NCBI GenBank assembly: GCA_017631885.1
Contig: JAGBSH010000026.1
Coordinates: 1-64,000, forward strand
Direction: 5' to 3'
DNA: 64,000 bases
Source: Fibrobacteraceae bacterium
GTDB lineage: Bacteria > Fibrobacterota > Fibrobacteria > Fibrobacterales > Fibrobacteraceae
Below, one piece after another: positions 44,031 through 53,966 of the stretch (position 1 is its first letter; each line of letters opens with the position of its first letter). The notes under the pieces were generated by a model that saw nothing but the letters and a program-made list of their open reading frames with translations, did no database searches and was not told the origin of the DNA. A program made the position numbers and the translations under genes.

Positions 44031-45575
44031 TTAGAAATCTTGGTTCAATTCATGAAAAACTTGTGGTAAAAATTCTACAACATCTGAAGGTAACATACTA
44101 TACACTCCCAACTTTTCTTTAGCTAAATAACCCGCTTTATAATGAATCCATGTTCCAAGAAGAGCCGTTTTTTCCACAGACAATCCAGAAGCCAAAAGAG
44201 CAAGAAGAATTCCTGTCAAAACATCACCAGAACCACCTTTCGCCATTCCTGAATTTGGCAAACCTATTCTGTAAACATCACCATTTCGCAAAGCTACATA
44301 ACTAATAGGACCTTTTAAAATTATCGTTAACCGATATGTTTGAGCAATTTCTTGCAAAAGTTTTCTTTTTTCTTCTGCTTGTTCTGGAATTTTTCCAAAT
44401 AAGCGTCCCCATTCTCGAATATGCGGAGTGATAATAACACTTGCTTTCAAATTCTTTAATAATTCACTTTTACCAGAAAAAGCATTTAAAGCATCGGCAT
44501 CTAAAACCATTGGAATAGAAACTTTTGGAATAAAATCCTGAACACATTCAACAACATCTTTTTTGCAAGAAAGCCCTGGTCCAATTGCTAAAGCTGTTTG
44601 GTGTTTTAAGAATAATTCTAATTCATTCACATTCTGAATCTGTAGGCATCCTTTTTGAAAATCTTCATAAGGTAACATAACTGGTTCATCTAATTTTGTT
44701 GCATAAACAGGATAAAGAGATTTAGGCATAGCCATGGACAAAAGCCCAATACCAGAACGCAATGCTGCTTTTGCACATAACGCAGAAGCCCCAACCATTC
44801 CTAAAGAACCACTTATTAAAAGTCCTGTACCTTGCTCTCTCTTATCACCCCATTCATTTCTAATAGGGAGTAAAAGTCTAATGTCTTTTTCTCTTATTCC
44901 AAAAATATTCTTAGTAAATTTTTCAACATTTTTTTGACTATAAGGCAAAGGCGCTATTTCCCAATCCCCATAATATTTCAGGCTCTCTTTTTCAAACATT
45001 TCATTTCTACAAAATCCCAAAACTAATGTATAAGTTGCTTTCAGGGGAATCGTTGGACAATCTATTGCAAGCACAGGCACTTTTGATTCATTTAAAAAAG
45101 CGACCAACTTTTTATAATTTTCTTTCAATTCTCCTACAGTCCCCAAGCCCAATAAAGCATCTACAATCATACTTGCATGATTTAAATCTATTCTTTCCTC
45201 ATTTGAATATAACGAGTAAACGCCTCCACTTTCTTTAAAATCTTTATAAGCCAAAGCTGCTTCATTTTTTAAATCTTCTGGATTTTTCATACAATAAACT
45301 TTAGCACGAATATTCTTCTCTAAAAGAAGTTTCGCTAAAACAAGCCCATCACCGCCATTATTTCCGCTGCCAATAAAAACAAAAATATCACCTTTCTTTA
45401 ATTTGCCTTTTTCGATCAAATTACAGAGTTTTTCAAAAATCGCTTTACCTGCGGCTTGCATTAAGACATACCCTTTTTCAATAGAGTTTTCTTTTTCAAG
45501 TCTATCTAGCTCACGCATTTCTGCCATTGATAAAATATCAAACCGCACTTTTTCAAGTATTTCATTTTTGTTCAT
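44031..45575 (-). CDS. nnr: Bifunctional NAD(P)H-hydrate epimerase/ADP-dependent dehydratase
   Basis: 514 aa from ATG 45575; the longer frame would start at TTG. The N-terminal YjeF_N/NnrE epimerase domain (about 15-225; FIGSGNNGGDGLVLAK) is fused to a C-terminal ribokinase-like NnrD dehydratase domain (about 240-510; LDADALNAFSG; MAKGGSGDVLTGILLALLA). Together they repair hydrated NADH and NADPH. The fusion is common in bacteria. It lies upstream of polA in the same run. Confidence 0.93.
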   Translation of the reverse strand: MNKNEILEKVRFDILSMAEMRELDRLEKENSIEKGYVLMQAAGKAIFEKLCNLIEKGKLKKGDIFVFIGSGNNGGDGLVLAKLLLEKNIRAKVYCMKNPEDLKNEAALAYKDFKESGGVYSLYSNEERIDLNHASMIVDALLGLGTVGELKENYKKLVAFLNESKVPVLAIDCPTIPLKATYTLVLGFCRNEMFEKESLKYYGDWEIAPLPYSQKNVEKFTKNIFGIREKDIRLLLPIRNEWGDKREQGTGLLISGSLGMVGASALCAKAALRSGIGLLSMAMPKSLYPVYATKLDEPVMLPYEDFQKGCLQIQNVNELELFLKHQTALAIGPGLSCKKDVVECVQDFIPKVSIPMVLDADALNAFSGKSELLKNLKASVIITPHIREWGRLFGKIPEQAEEKRKLLQEIAQTYRLTIILKGPISYVALRNGDVYRIGLPNSGMAKGGSGDVLTGILLALLASGLSVEKTALLGTWIHYKAGYLAKEKLGVYSMLPSDVVEFLPQVFHELNQDF

Positions 45576-45628
45576 AGCTTTAAATTTAGTGATTTTAGTC
45601 CCCAAAACCTAATCAAATTTCATATAAA

Positions 45629-45658
45629 AAACACCGAGACTAAAAAGCCTCGATGTTT
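45629..45658 (-). terminator. Intrinsic terminator of gpmI
   Basis: Arms AAACACCGAG (45629-45638) and CTCGATGTTT (45649-45658). On the minus-strand RNA the one imperfect position is a U-G wobble, and the stem is followed by a U-run. It lies 23 nt after the gpmI stop. Confidence 0.85.
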
Positions 45659-45681
45659 CTTTACATTTGTTAAATACAAGA

Positions 45682-47316
45682 TTATTTGATTATCAACATT
45701 GAATCATCCCAAGCTTCGTGTTTTTCAAAACCAAGGAGATTTGCAGTCGTTGCAGCCAAATTAGAAAGTCCCCAATCACCTTCACGCAATGCAAGCTTAC
45801 CGCCAGAAACATTATCATAAAGGATACAAGGAACTTTATTCAAAGTATGACTTGTTTTTGCTTTAAAAGAGCCATCTTTATTAACCTTAGGAAGGCCTGT
45901 CTTCTTGTCGATTTCATACATCTCATCGGCATTACCATGGTCAGCAGTAATCAATGCAACACCACCTAAAGCATCAATAACCGGCAAAAGTCTAGAAAGT
46001 CCTAAATCAACGGCTTCAATTGCCATTGTCGCTGCACGGAAACTACCAGTATGACCAACCATATCACCGTTAGGGTAATTGCAACGCAATGTCTGGTATT
46101 TACCACTCTTAAGAGCTTCTATCATTGCATCTGTTACTTCTGCAGCTTTCATCCATGGGCGTTGTTCAAATGGAACCACATCAGATGGAATTTCTAAATA
46201 AGTTTCACCATCAAATTTACTTGAACGGTTACCATTCCAGAAATAAGTAACATGGCCAAACTTTTGCGTTTCAGAACATGCAAATTGTTTAATACCTGCT
46301 TGAGAGAACCATTCACCACTTGTATTTTTAATTGCTGGAGGAGGAACTAAAAAGCGGTTTGGTAATTTTAAATCGCCATCATATTGAAGCATTCCTGCGT
46401 AGCAAACTTTTGGAAAACGAACTCTATCAAATTCAGCAAAATTTTCTTCTTCAAAGGCGCGAGTAATTTCAATAGCACGGTCACCGCGGAAATTAAAGAA
46501 TACAACAGAATCGCCATCAACAATTGGGCCTACTGGAGCGCCATCTTTAGCAATAACAAATGGAGGCAAATCTTGGTCAATCGCTTTTGTTTCGCCACGT
46601 AATGTTTCAATAGCATTAGCGGCACTTTCAAACAAACGACCTTCACCCAGTACATGAGTTTTCCAGCCGGCCTCAACCATTTTCCAGTTTGCATTATAAC
46701 GGTCCATAGTGATTTGCATACGGCCACCACCACTAGCAATGCAAACATCAAAATCTTCTGAACGAAGTTCTGAAAGGAACTGTTCAAATGGCAATACATA
46801 ATCTAATGCCGAAGTTTCAGGAACATCACGACCATCCAAAAGAATATGAATGCGGACTTTTTTCAAACCTTCTTGCTTAGATTGAGCAACCATTGCCTTT
46901 AAATGAGCAATATTACTATGAACATTACCATCACTAAACAAGCCAATAAAATGGAGAACTGTATTTTTTTCGCGAACATTACCTACGATTTCTTTCCAAG
47001 CATCGCGTGCAAAGATTTCACCAGATTGAATAGAATCCGCAACAAGCGCAGCACCTTGGTTATAGACCTGACCTGCACCAATAGCATTATGGCCTACTTC
47101 AGAGTTTCCCATATCTTCATCTGTCGGCATACCAACCGCACGACCATGTGCTTTCAATAAAACATTGCTGTAATTTGCAAGTAACCGATCAAGAGTTGGT
47201 TTACAAGCAGCAGCAATTGCATTTCCTTCGCCACTTGGGTTAAAACCATAACCATCCATTACAATAGTAACTACTGGGCCTTTCAGTCCAGCAAAATCCA
47301 AATTCTTTTTAAGCAT
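45682..47316 (-). CDS. gpmI: 2,3-bisphosphoglycerate-independent phosphoglycerate mutase
   Basis: 544 aa from ATG 47316, which has GGAG 6 nt upstream; the longer frame starts 15 nt earlier. Alkaline-phosphatase-superfamily metal ligands: IVMDGYGFNPSGEGN, the phospho-Ser motif DMGNSEVGHNAIGAG, and TADHGNADEM. It interconverts 3- and 2-phosphoglycerate in glycolysis with Mn(II). A single-gene unit with its own terminator and a promoter candidate at 47349-47379. Confidence 0.97.
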   Translation of the reverse strand: MLKKNLDFAGLKGPVVTIVMDGYGFNPSGEGNAIAAACKPTLDRLLANYSNVLLKAHGRAVGMPTDEDMGNSEVGHNAIGAGQVYNQGAALVADSIQSGEIFARDAWKEIVGNVREKNTVLHFIGLFSDGNVHSNIAHLKAMVAQSKQEGLKKVRIHILLDGRDVPETSALDYVLPFEQFLSELRSEDFDVCIASGGGRMQITMDRYNANWKMVEAGWKTHVLGEGRLFESAANAIETLRGETKAIDQDLPPFVIAKDGAPVGPIVDGDSVVFFNFRGDRAIEITRAFEEENFAEFDRVRFPKVCYAGMLQYDGDLKLPNRFLVPPPAIKNTSGEWFSQAGIKQFACSETQKFGHVTYFWNGNRSSKFDGETYLEIPSDVVPFEQRPWMKAAEVTDAMIEALKSGKYQTLRCNYPNGDMVGHTGSFRAATMAIEAVDLGLSRLLPVIDALGGVALITADHGNADEMYEIDKKTGLPKVNKDGSFKAKTSHTLNKVPCILYDNVSGGKLALREGDWGLSNLAATTANLLGFEKHEAWDDSMLIIK

Positions 47317-47348
47317 AAGATTCTCCATCAATGTTTAAATTTCAAATT

Positions 47349-47379
47349 CAAATGTAGAAAAAAAGCTTCTATCTAAAAA
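47349..47379 (-). promoter_or_regulatory. Candidate -33/-7 promoter for gpmI
   Basis: Minus strand reads TTTT (47376-47379), 19-nt spacer, TACATTTG (47349-47356). The second box is an exact TAnnTTTG match and the first differs by one base from TTTG. It lies 33 nt before the start codon. This is the best of the motif matches seen here, but unproven. Confidence 0.35.
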
Positions 47380-47432
47380 GAGCCTTAAATAAGAAAAGTC
47401 TTTTCGCAAAACATTCTCTCGCACAAAAGAAA

Positions 47433-47462
47433 AAAAATGCTCGGCTAAAGCCGAGCATTTTT
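47433..47462 (-). terminator. Intrinsic terminator after the Ser-rich lipoprotein gene
   Basis: Stem AAAATGCTCGGC with GCCGAGCATTTT around TAAA, flanked by A/T runs, 12 nt after the stop at 47474. Confidence 0.93.
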
Positions 47463-47473
47463 AAACATTAAAA

Positions 47474-48448
47474 TTACTTGTAATAAGTAATAGTTACAGA
47501 ACCAGTCTTTTCATCTTGGTATCTAACTTTTCCAAGCATCATCGGGAAATTACCTTCAGGTGTTTTGATATACAACCACATATTTCCCATTAATTCCAAA
47601 CGATTAGTCTGAGAACCAAATGCAGTTTTAAAGTTTTCTACACAAACTTGTCCTTCTGGTAAAAGACCAAAGTCTTGAGTTTCTTCTTCCCAAATTTCAA
47701 CACCTGGAGCAGCTTGGAAATAAGCCATATTATCTACAATTTCAAGTGTCAAATGCGGGTTTTCTGCCAAGCCAGTTACAAGGTTAATGGCATATTGGTC
47801 TGTTCCTAACATATTAGAAAGAGTGGCTTCTGTTGCAGCGACTTCTGTACAAACTGCTTCAACAGAAGAAGAAGATACTTCTTCTTTAGGGCAAGCTTTT
47901 ACAAAGTCAACAGAATCTATAGAAGAATAAACAGGCACTTTTGAAACATCAAGTCCACCTTCTTCAGAAGCACTTGCATAAGCCCATACATAAATACGGA
48001 AATCACCACAACCTTCTAAAGGAGCTAATTGAATTTTTGCTGTAGAAGTACCTAATGCAATACGATCTGTTGGGAAGTTAATAGTCATAGGAACTTGTAG
48101 TGGAGATTCATACACGGTTCCATTATCAACATGACCAGCAATAAAGCGCAAACTATCAATGTTAAAGAAGATTTCGTCGTCTTCTCTACCTTCAACTCTG
48201 AAACCATAATCCAAGCTAATAGTTCCCTTAAGTTGAACCATTTCACCGCCCTGGCCATCAGACATTACATCGGCGCCTAATTTATCCATAACAAGTGGAG
48301 AAACTTCTGAAGCAGAAGACATTTCAATTTGTGCCGCAGAAGAAGATGAAGTAGATTCTTCTGCATTTGAAGAACTATCTTCAGAACAAGCAGAGAGGGC
48401 AAACATAGACGCTGCTAGTAAGCCATATTTCCAGAACATTTTATTCAT
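47474..48448 (-). CDS. Ser-rich-linker lipoprotein, unknown function
   Basis: 324 aa from ATG 48448 (AAGGA upstream); the longer frame is a read-through of the leader. Signal peptide with lipobox ALSAC, then a linker of Ser runs (SSSNAEESTSSSSAAQ), typical of Fibrobacter surface lipoproteins. The body appears to be two beta-rich parts separated by a second Ser-rich joint (KEEVSSSSVEAVC near 200). No enzymatic motif seen. It lies in the same direction as the SPOR gene, 61 nt after its stop. Confidence 0.75.
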   Translation of the reverse strand: MNKMFWKYGLLAASMFALSACSEDSSSNAEESTSSSSAAQIEMSSASEVSPLVMDKLGADVMSDGQGGEMVQLKGTISLDYGFRVEGREDDEIFFNIDSLRFIAGHVDNGTVYESPLQVPMTINFPTDRIALGTSTAKIQLAPLEGCGDFRIYVWAYASASEEGGLDVSKVPVYSSIDSVDFVKACPKEEVSSSSVEAVCTEVAATEATLSNMLGTDQYAINLVTGLAENPHLTLEIVDNMAYFQAAPGVEIWEEETQDFGLLPEGQVCVENFKTAFGSQTNRLELMGNMWLYIKTPEGNFPMMLGKVRYQDEKTGSVTITYYK

Positions 48449-48509
48449 AATGATTCCTTTTCTAAGTTTTTCTTGAAAATACTTTTTTTTCAGAAAAAAG
48501 TACACATTT

Positions 48510-48914
48510 CTAGCGAACTTTTACAACAAATGCTGAAATATTATATGCTGATAATTCTCGGGCTTTATCTTCAGCTTGAGCTTTTGTTGGCCAACCACCC
48601 GCACGCAATTTATAAAAAGGAGTATCAAAGACTACTTGGATAGAGTAACCAGTACTAGCTACTAATTGATCGCGGCGTCTTTGAGCAGCATCAAAATCAG
48701 CTAAAGCCTCAAATTGTAAAACAAACCAAGATTTTCCTTTTGCTTGTTTGTCTGTTTCTTGAGCAATTTGTGATTCTTGCGTTTTATAGCGCAAAGAATC
48801 ATTCAATTGAATTTTGTATTCTTTTCCCTGGAAAAGAGTGTCTAAATCTGTTGGTGTTTGAGCAAAAGAGAAAAACACACAAAATAAAAAGAAGATAGCT
48901 GTTTTCTTTATCAT
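48510..48914 (-). CDS. Secreted SPOR-domain protein
   Basis: 134 aa. Signal peptide (about 1-18, FFLFCVFFSFA), a short linker, and a C-terminal SPOR domain (about 60-134: WFVLQFEALADFDAAQRRRD, YKLRAGGWPTKAQAEDKARE). SPOR domains bind glycan strands stripped of stem peptides at division sites. It is the second such denuded-glycan link in the window, after RlpA. It probably begins the transcription unit ending at 47433. Confidence 0.85.
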   Translation of the reverse strand: MIKKTAIFFLFCVFFSFAQTPTDLDTLFQGKEYKIQLNDSLRYKTQESQIAQETDKQAKGKSWFVLQFEALADFDAAQRRRDQLVASTGYSIQVVFDTPFYKLRAGGWPTKAQAEDKARELSAYNISAFVVKVR

Positions 48915-49408
48915 AAAAGTAAAAATAGCATTTTCCTGAAATTCCGTTATTCTTTCTTATGAATTTTCTCCTTTCTTAGACAGCTTCTTAGAAATAAGCT
49001 GTCATAGTAAGCAAAGTACTACCATCTCTTGTAACTTGCAAGGAGATTGCCGCGCCGTGCATTCTGCACGGCGCGTAATGACAAGTTACGGGCAAGAACT
49101 GCGGGCTAGTTCAAGTTGTCATGGCGAGGAGTCTTGTAAGACGACGTGGCCATCTGTTAGCAAATTGTCATCGCGAGTAGATTGCTTCACTCTTTCAGAG
49201 TTCGCAATGACAAGAGGTGCGCGGCAAGTTATAAGCAATGACAAGTTCAGGATTGTCATCGCGAACGCAGTGTGGCGATCTGTTAGCAAGTAGATTACTT
49301 GCAACTGGCAAGCAGATTGCTTCCACCACGCCACCCTTGGAACAAGTGTGGCTCGTGGCAGGCTCACATTTAGGTTTTTCAATGGAAAGACTTTTCAAAG
49401 TAAAAACA
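48915..49408. repeat. Gene-free interval with dispersed inverted repeats
   Basis: Contains several relatives of the 3.97-4.37 kb elements. 48979-49003: hairpin GACAGCTT/AAGCTGTC. 49051-49075: perfect 11-bp hairpin CGCGCCGTGCA-TTC-TGCACGGCGCG, matching the reverse complement of the 4290-4315 area. 49165-49213: 49-bp unit beginning TTGTCATCGCGAG and ending TTCGCAATGACAA. Further GTCATCGCGA/GCGATCTGTTAGCAAG fragments run to about 49360. Short frames here follow the repeats; no gene is supported. Confidence 0.75.
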
Positions 49409-49438
49409 AAAAAAAGGCTCTCAAGAGAGCCTTTTTTT
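49409..49438 (-). terminator. Intrinsic terminator of the fibro-slime gene
   Basis: GGCTCT/AGAGCC stem within A-run and T-run flanks, starting 13 nt after the stop at 49452. Confidence 0.88.
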
Positions 49439-49451
49439 AGAAAAATCACTT

Positions 49452-52400
49452 TTACTTCTTCTGGATTCGACGCATACCAAAGACATTTGTCTGGTCTTGT
49501 TTTGCATCTTTTTTCTTACCGGCCACTAAGACAGAAGTCATCTTAGAAATGTAAGCTCCAGAAGAAACTAAGCGACCATCATTTGAAATACCATTCCAAC
49601 CCACATAAATGTAGCCAGGGTTAGTAATACAACTTTCACCTGTTCCGAAGATCTTTTCATCTGTACATCTAATTTCGCCACTTTCATTGGCCACAAATGC
49701 ACCTAAGTTAGTGAAGTAATCAACTTCATACTTGAGAACAACATCTTCTGGTTTTAAGTTCGGATTGCTTGCTTGATATTTTTCAAACAAGTTAGCCATA
49801 TCGGTTTGAATCCAATGACCTACTGTATATGGCAAAGAATCTTTAATACGGCCAAGACTATCGTAAGGGCTAAACAATACAACCGTTACAATTTTCTTGT
49901 CTTCAAGATTTTTCTGAACTTGTGGATCAGATGGGTCTAATTCAGCATAGTTGATAGTACGAACAATGGAACGCACGTCACCAGTAATTGTATACCAAGG
50001 AGAAGGAATTTTTTCATCATAATCCAATGGTTTATTACCCGATGTATCAGATACAGCAGAAGCAACGAAGCGGACATAATCACCTACTTGAGGAGTTTTC
50101 AAAATCTTTTCACCTTGCAAGTGACGATAGCTTACTGTAACGGAATCTTTTCCAAGAGTCATGTTCTGCAAAGCATCTGGAGAAGCATAACGTTCGTCTA
50201 CAGCGTATTCTGTTGCTGAAGGCATATAGTAAGCAAGCATGTTTTTCAACTTTGAAGAATCTTCTGCAGCTAGTGGCTCTGAGAACACAAAGCGGATATC
50301 ATCAAATTCTTTATTGGTTTTGTTAGTTGTAAGACGAGCTTTCAAAACAACAGGAGGCATGCGATCTGTTGTTACCCTATCAAAAGATTGTACAGACACT
50401 TGCTTTCTATCTTCGAAAGTAGCCCAGGAACGGACTTTACCATCACCAGCCGTTTTTACTTTCTTAGAGAATTCAAAACCACCAAAGACAAGAGTGCTGT
50501 CATCTGGGCGATCCTTATAAGCAGCTAAAATTTGAGCACGCCCAATAGAATCGGAGCAAGTAACCAAGGTATCTTTCTTTACAGAAGATTCCAAACCTTT
50601 TTCACTATCAAATTTGAAGTGTTTCAATTCAAATTCTTTATCTTCATCCCATTCTAAGCAAATGAAATTTGGTAAAGAGTCTTTATGGAATGCTCTGTGG
50701 TAAGTGATAGAAATGGAATCAGCAATACCATCAAGATATTCTCTTGATTCTTCATGATAAGGTGTCGGGATACGTAAAGAAGTTTGTGCTGGAGCACCCT
50801 TTGTATCAAAGAGCTGAACAAGTGTCGGGTACGGGACCGGTGGGTCACGGAACTTCATATTATTGTAAAGAACCATTACAAGAGCTGGGTTTTCTGCACT
50901 TGCCATTGTAATAGCTGCTGTTGTATCCATGTATTCCTTGAAAGAACGAACACGAACTGTTGACATACCTTTTACAAATTCAGAAGCCACAACTTCCATA
51001 CGTGGAGATGTTTCAACAGCATCTACAACAAAATTACATTCAGTGCAAACAGTTGATGTAATCGGGTTTACTACAAGGAGATAAAGTTCTACGTCTGAAC
51101 CAACCCAGTTATAGTATTCAACACCGTCTAAAGTATCCGGGTCACCAGTTACAGGTGTGAAAGAAGCAATATTACCAGTAGAATCAGTAACAATATCGGT
51201 AGCAAAGTGTAATTGTGGAGCGTAGAATTCTATTGTAGCAACAATAGAACGAACTTGAGCTGTTTTAACTTCTACTGGAGCAGTCATACCAGCAAGAGAA
51301 ACAGAAGCCCAAACGGTGTCCACACCGGATTCACCAATTGTTCTTGGGAATACAGCCACTTCGTTACCATCTTTAGAAGTGTAAAGATTCATACCAGCAG
51401 CAACTGTCAAAGAATAATTTTGACCAGCAGCAGAAAGCAAGTCTATATCACCATCGGCGACGGCAGAAACATAAAGAGGAACACGTGTGCCAGCAAGAGC
51501 TTGACCAACAAATTCCCACTTGGTTCCTGCTGGGTAATGAGCGCTGACTGAGTCACCAGTTACAGGTTGATAAGTAACAGTTTGGTTAACAATGTCCAAG
51601 TTACCTTTTACACGGAAGTTGACATAAGTCTTTTTGCCTTGGATTTCAACAACCAAACGATAAGCACCAGGATTCAACCCACCAACCTTGTTTGTATTGA
51701 TTATTGGATTGTATGGGTCTGTTAAATCAAAGCCACCATACCAAACTTTTCCACCAGGAAGGTCAGCAATTTTATCGCCACCACGTGTAGTGATGTAATA
51801 ACTAATTACACCTGCACCAAGAGCGTTTTCAATTTCTTTACCACAGAAACGTTGAGAGCCACCACTAGCACCACCTGAGCCCATAGCTACAGCAGCACAG
51901 TCAGAGTCGCCAGATTTTTCCCAACAAACTTCATACGAAATGCCACCACTCTGGTCTTTACCCGTTGGTGCAATATCAAGACCTGTAGATTGCTTGATAT
52001 ACATGTTTGTCTTAATAATAACGTTAGACATTGTGGTACGGCGGTCACAGAAGAAGATATCAATGTTGTACTGTTGACCCGCAACGAGAGGCTTACCATC
52101 TTTATCTAAAATTTTATCAAGAACAACGTGACCAGGAGCAGCCAAGTGAGCGCCACCATTATCAACAGCTAATCTGCCAGCTATAAATACCCAAATATCA
52201 TCGTCACCACGGAATGTAAATTCTTGTCCTGGTTTGTAAGTAAATGTAGCATGGCTTTCAAAGCAGAAATGCTGGTTACGAGACACAGCAGGAGAAGACC
52301 CCCAACGTGTACCACCTGTAGGAGACTTATCCCATTGCCAACTTACGCCAGTAGGATCATCAGAAACAAAGAATCCTTCACAATCAATACCCCCATCCCA

Positions 52401-53729
52401 ACCTGGGCCATTACATACATAGTCAATGTTTGCAATACCAGCAGGCAACTTAGCAACATCTACAGGACCTTCAGCACGGCGTTTCATTCTTGCAGCCATC
52501 AAAGGACCTTGTTTAACACCACCTAATGTGATAACACTTTCATCTGTTGTATTTTCAACTGGATAGAAACCACCTACTGTAGTCCCCGTGACAGCTTCAT
52601 CAGAGTTATAAGACCAACGACCATCCTTTGCACGAGAGAATGGTAAGTCATAACACACCACTTCGTTTTTACCTGGAGTATAATTAAATAAGGTATTAAA
52701 CAAAGAAGGGTCATTACCAAAACACTGGAGAGCATTCTGACTATTAAGATTTAACTGAGGTTTATTGTCAGCGCCGAGCACATCAGCCACTACCCCACGA
52801 CGGACACCAGTACAAGTTTCTGTATAAGGACCTGTAATCCCTTGGTATTCAGAGAATAGATTGTTTACTGCAGCATCAGAGTCATAAATGATAGCTGCAA
52901 GTGTATAAGTACATACGCCTTCAACGCCATTATCTGTAGTGTACCAACCATAAGTAGAGCCATCATCAGGCCAAGCGGCATCATCTGGGATAAAGAACAA
53001 TTCGTTAGTTCCTAAAGAATCAAACATTTGTCTTAAAGGAATAGGCGTAGCTACTTCTTCTGCTCCCCATAAGCCATTGATACCTATTTGGTCTGCAGGG
53101 TCGTCATCACGATAAATAACAACTTCTTCAGGAACAGGTTGGCTTCCAAAATAAACAGCATAATACCAACCGCAACGTTTGGAATCTGCTATCAAATTCG
53201 AACCTGTTACACCTCCATCAAAGCTAATCATTGGCAAAGAAGATTGCCAATCTTTATCTTCTGGGATTAAAACATAAAGATATTTTGCGTTAGGTGGGTC
53301 AAATGAAATGTAAGACGCACCTTCTGTTTCTGGGTGCTCTGTTACATAAACTGGTTTATCTTTTCCTGGGCAAGGAATATCTGCAGCAGTAGGACGACCT
53401 GAGAAATTTTGGTTATAAACAGAACCATTTATACCTAAAACACCTGGATAGTCAATGTTTCCAGTGCCTGTATAGACAATAAATGTTGTAGCATCATTAC
53501 CAATGATTGTTGATAAATCTATAACATAAAAGCCAGTTGTTGGATCCAAGCTTGTCGCTGGGACAGGATTTGCTTGGTTTCCATAATAAACAGTTAAATC
53601 AGTCCAAGTCTCTGGAACCTTGATATATGCAGTACCTAGGCAATTTTGAGCCGCACTTTCAGAAACAAATGCCGTGCATGCAAGCACTGTTCCACATAGA
53701 AGACCTTTCCATTTGTGCATCATTGACAT
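49452..53729 (-). CDS. Giant secreted fibro-slime domain protein
   Basis: 1425 aa. Signal peptide (about 1-27), a beta-rich N-terminal region, then a fibro-slime domain (about 340-590), recognised by FTYKPGQEFTFRGDDDIWVF, IAGRLAVDNGGAHLAAPGHV and YNIDIFFCDRR. This domain is known from Fibrobacter surface proteins and slime-mould proteins and is related to PA14-like carbohydrate-binding folds. Further Ig-like domains follow, with a FlgD-like C-terminal element (GWNGISNDGRLVSSGAYISK) and a basic tail. In F. succinogenes such proteins have been connected with outer-membrane adhesion to cellulose; the ligand here is unknown. The ATG at 53729 has GAGAG 7 nt upstream. Confidence 0.9.
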   Translation of the reverse strand: MSMMHKWKGLLCGTVLACTAFVSESAAQNCLGTAYIKVPETWTDLTVYYGNQANPVPATSLDPTTGFYVIDLSTIIGNDATTFIVYTGTGNIDYPGVLGINGSVYNQNFSGRPTAADIPCPGKDKPVYVTEHPETEGASYISFDPPNAKYLYVLIPEDKDWQSSLPMISFDGGVTGSNLIADSKRCGWYYAVYFGSQPVPEEVVIYRDDDPADQIGINGLWGAEEVATPIPLRQMFDSLGTNELFFIPDDAAWPDDGSTYGWYTTDNGVEGVCTYTLAAIIYDSDAAVNNLFSEYQGITGPYTETCTGVRRGVVADVLGADNKPQLNLNSQNALQCFGNDPSLFNTLFNYTPGKNEVVCYDLPFSRAKDGRWSYNSDEAVTGTTVGGFYPVENTTDESVITLGGVKQGPLMAARMKRRAEGPVDVAKLPAGIANIDYVCNGPGWDGGIDCEGFFVSDDPTGVSWQWDKSPTGGTRWGSSPAVSRNQHFCFESHATFTYKPGQEFTFRGDDDIWVFIAGRLAVDNGGAHLAAPGHVVLDKILDKDGKPLVAGQQYNIDIFFCDRRTTMSNVIIKTNMYIKQSTGLDIAPTGKDQSGGISYEVCWEKSGDSDCAAVAMGSGGASGGSQRFCGKEIENALGAGVISYYITTRGGDKIADLPGGKVWYGGFDLTDPYNPIINTNKVGGLNPGAYRLVVEIQGKKTYVNFRVKGNLDIVNQTVTYQPVTGDSVSAHYPAGTKWEFVGQALAGTRVPLYVSAVADGDIDLLSAAGQNYSLTVAAGMNLYTSKDGNEVAVFPRTIGESGVDTVWASVSLAGMTAPVEVKTAQVRSIVATIEFYAPQLHFATDIVTDSTGNIASFTPVTGDPDTLDGVEYYNWVGSDVELYLLVVNPITSTVCTECNFVVDAVETSPRMEVVASEFVKGMSTVRVRSFKEYMDTTAAITMASAENPALVMVLYNNMKFRDPPVPYPTLVQLFDTKGAPAQTSLRIPTPYHEESREYLDGIADSISITYHRAFHKDSLPNFICLEWDEDKEFELKHFKFDSEKGLESSVKKDTLVTCSDSIGRAQILAAYKDRPDDSTLVFGGFEFSKKVKTAGDGKVRSWATFEDRKQVSVQSFDRVTTDRMPPVVLKARLTTNKTNKEFDDIRFVFSEPLAAEDSSKLKNMLAYYMPSATEYAVDERYASPDALQNMTLGKDSVTVSYRHLQGEKILKTPQVGDYVRFVASAVSDTSGNKPLDYDEKIPSPWYTITGDVRSIVRTINYAELDPSDPQVQKNLEDKKIVTVVLFSPYDSLGRIKDSLPYTVGHWIQTDMANLFEKYQASNPNLKPEDVVLKYEVDYFTNLGAFVANESGEIRCTDEKIFGTGESCITNPGYIYVGWNGISNDGRLVSSGAYISKMTSVLVAGKKKDAKQDQTNVFGMRRIQKK

Positions 53730-53966
53730 AAAAATCTCTCTATTTTTATACTATACCCACAAAAACAATAAGCTATTCAGCCTACTGTCCAAACACCACC
53801 GAAATCTATGCTATTCTTTTAAGAAAAGCAATTATTTTCTAAAATTTTTTGATTTTTAAAGAAATTCTGTGAATTTTCGTTCATTTTTTTGACTTATTCA
53901 CAGTAGAGGGTAAAATTTTATTTACACTTTTGCGAGAATATTTAATTTTTTAAATAATCTTCTCAA

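Noticed and set aside
48979-49445. Several short frames and a possible small RNA gene
   Set aside because: All are within dispersed repeats. Hairpins are shared with other repeat copies rather than forming a unique RNA gene, and no promoter was found.
53934-53964. Intrinsic terminator after coaX
   Set aside because: The hairpin (GAGAA/TTCTC plus TATTTAA/TTAAATA with a 3-base bulge) is weak and not followed by a T-run, so it is noted in the coaX entry but not called.
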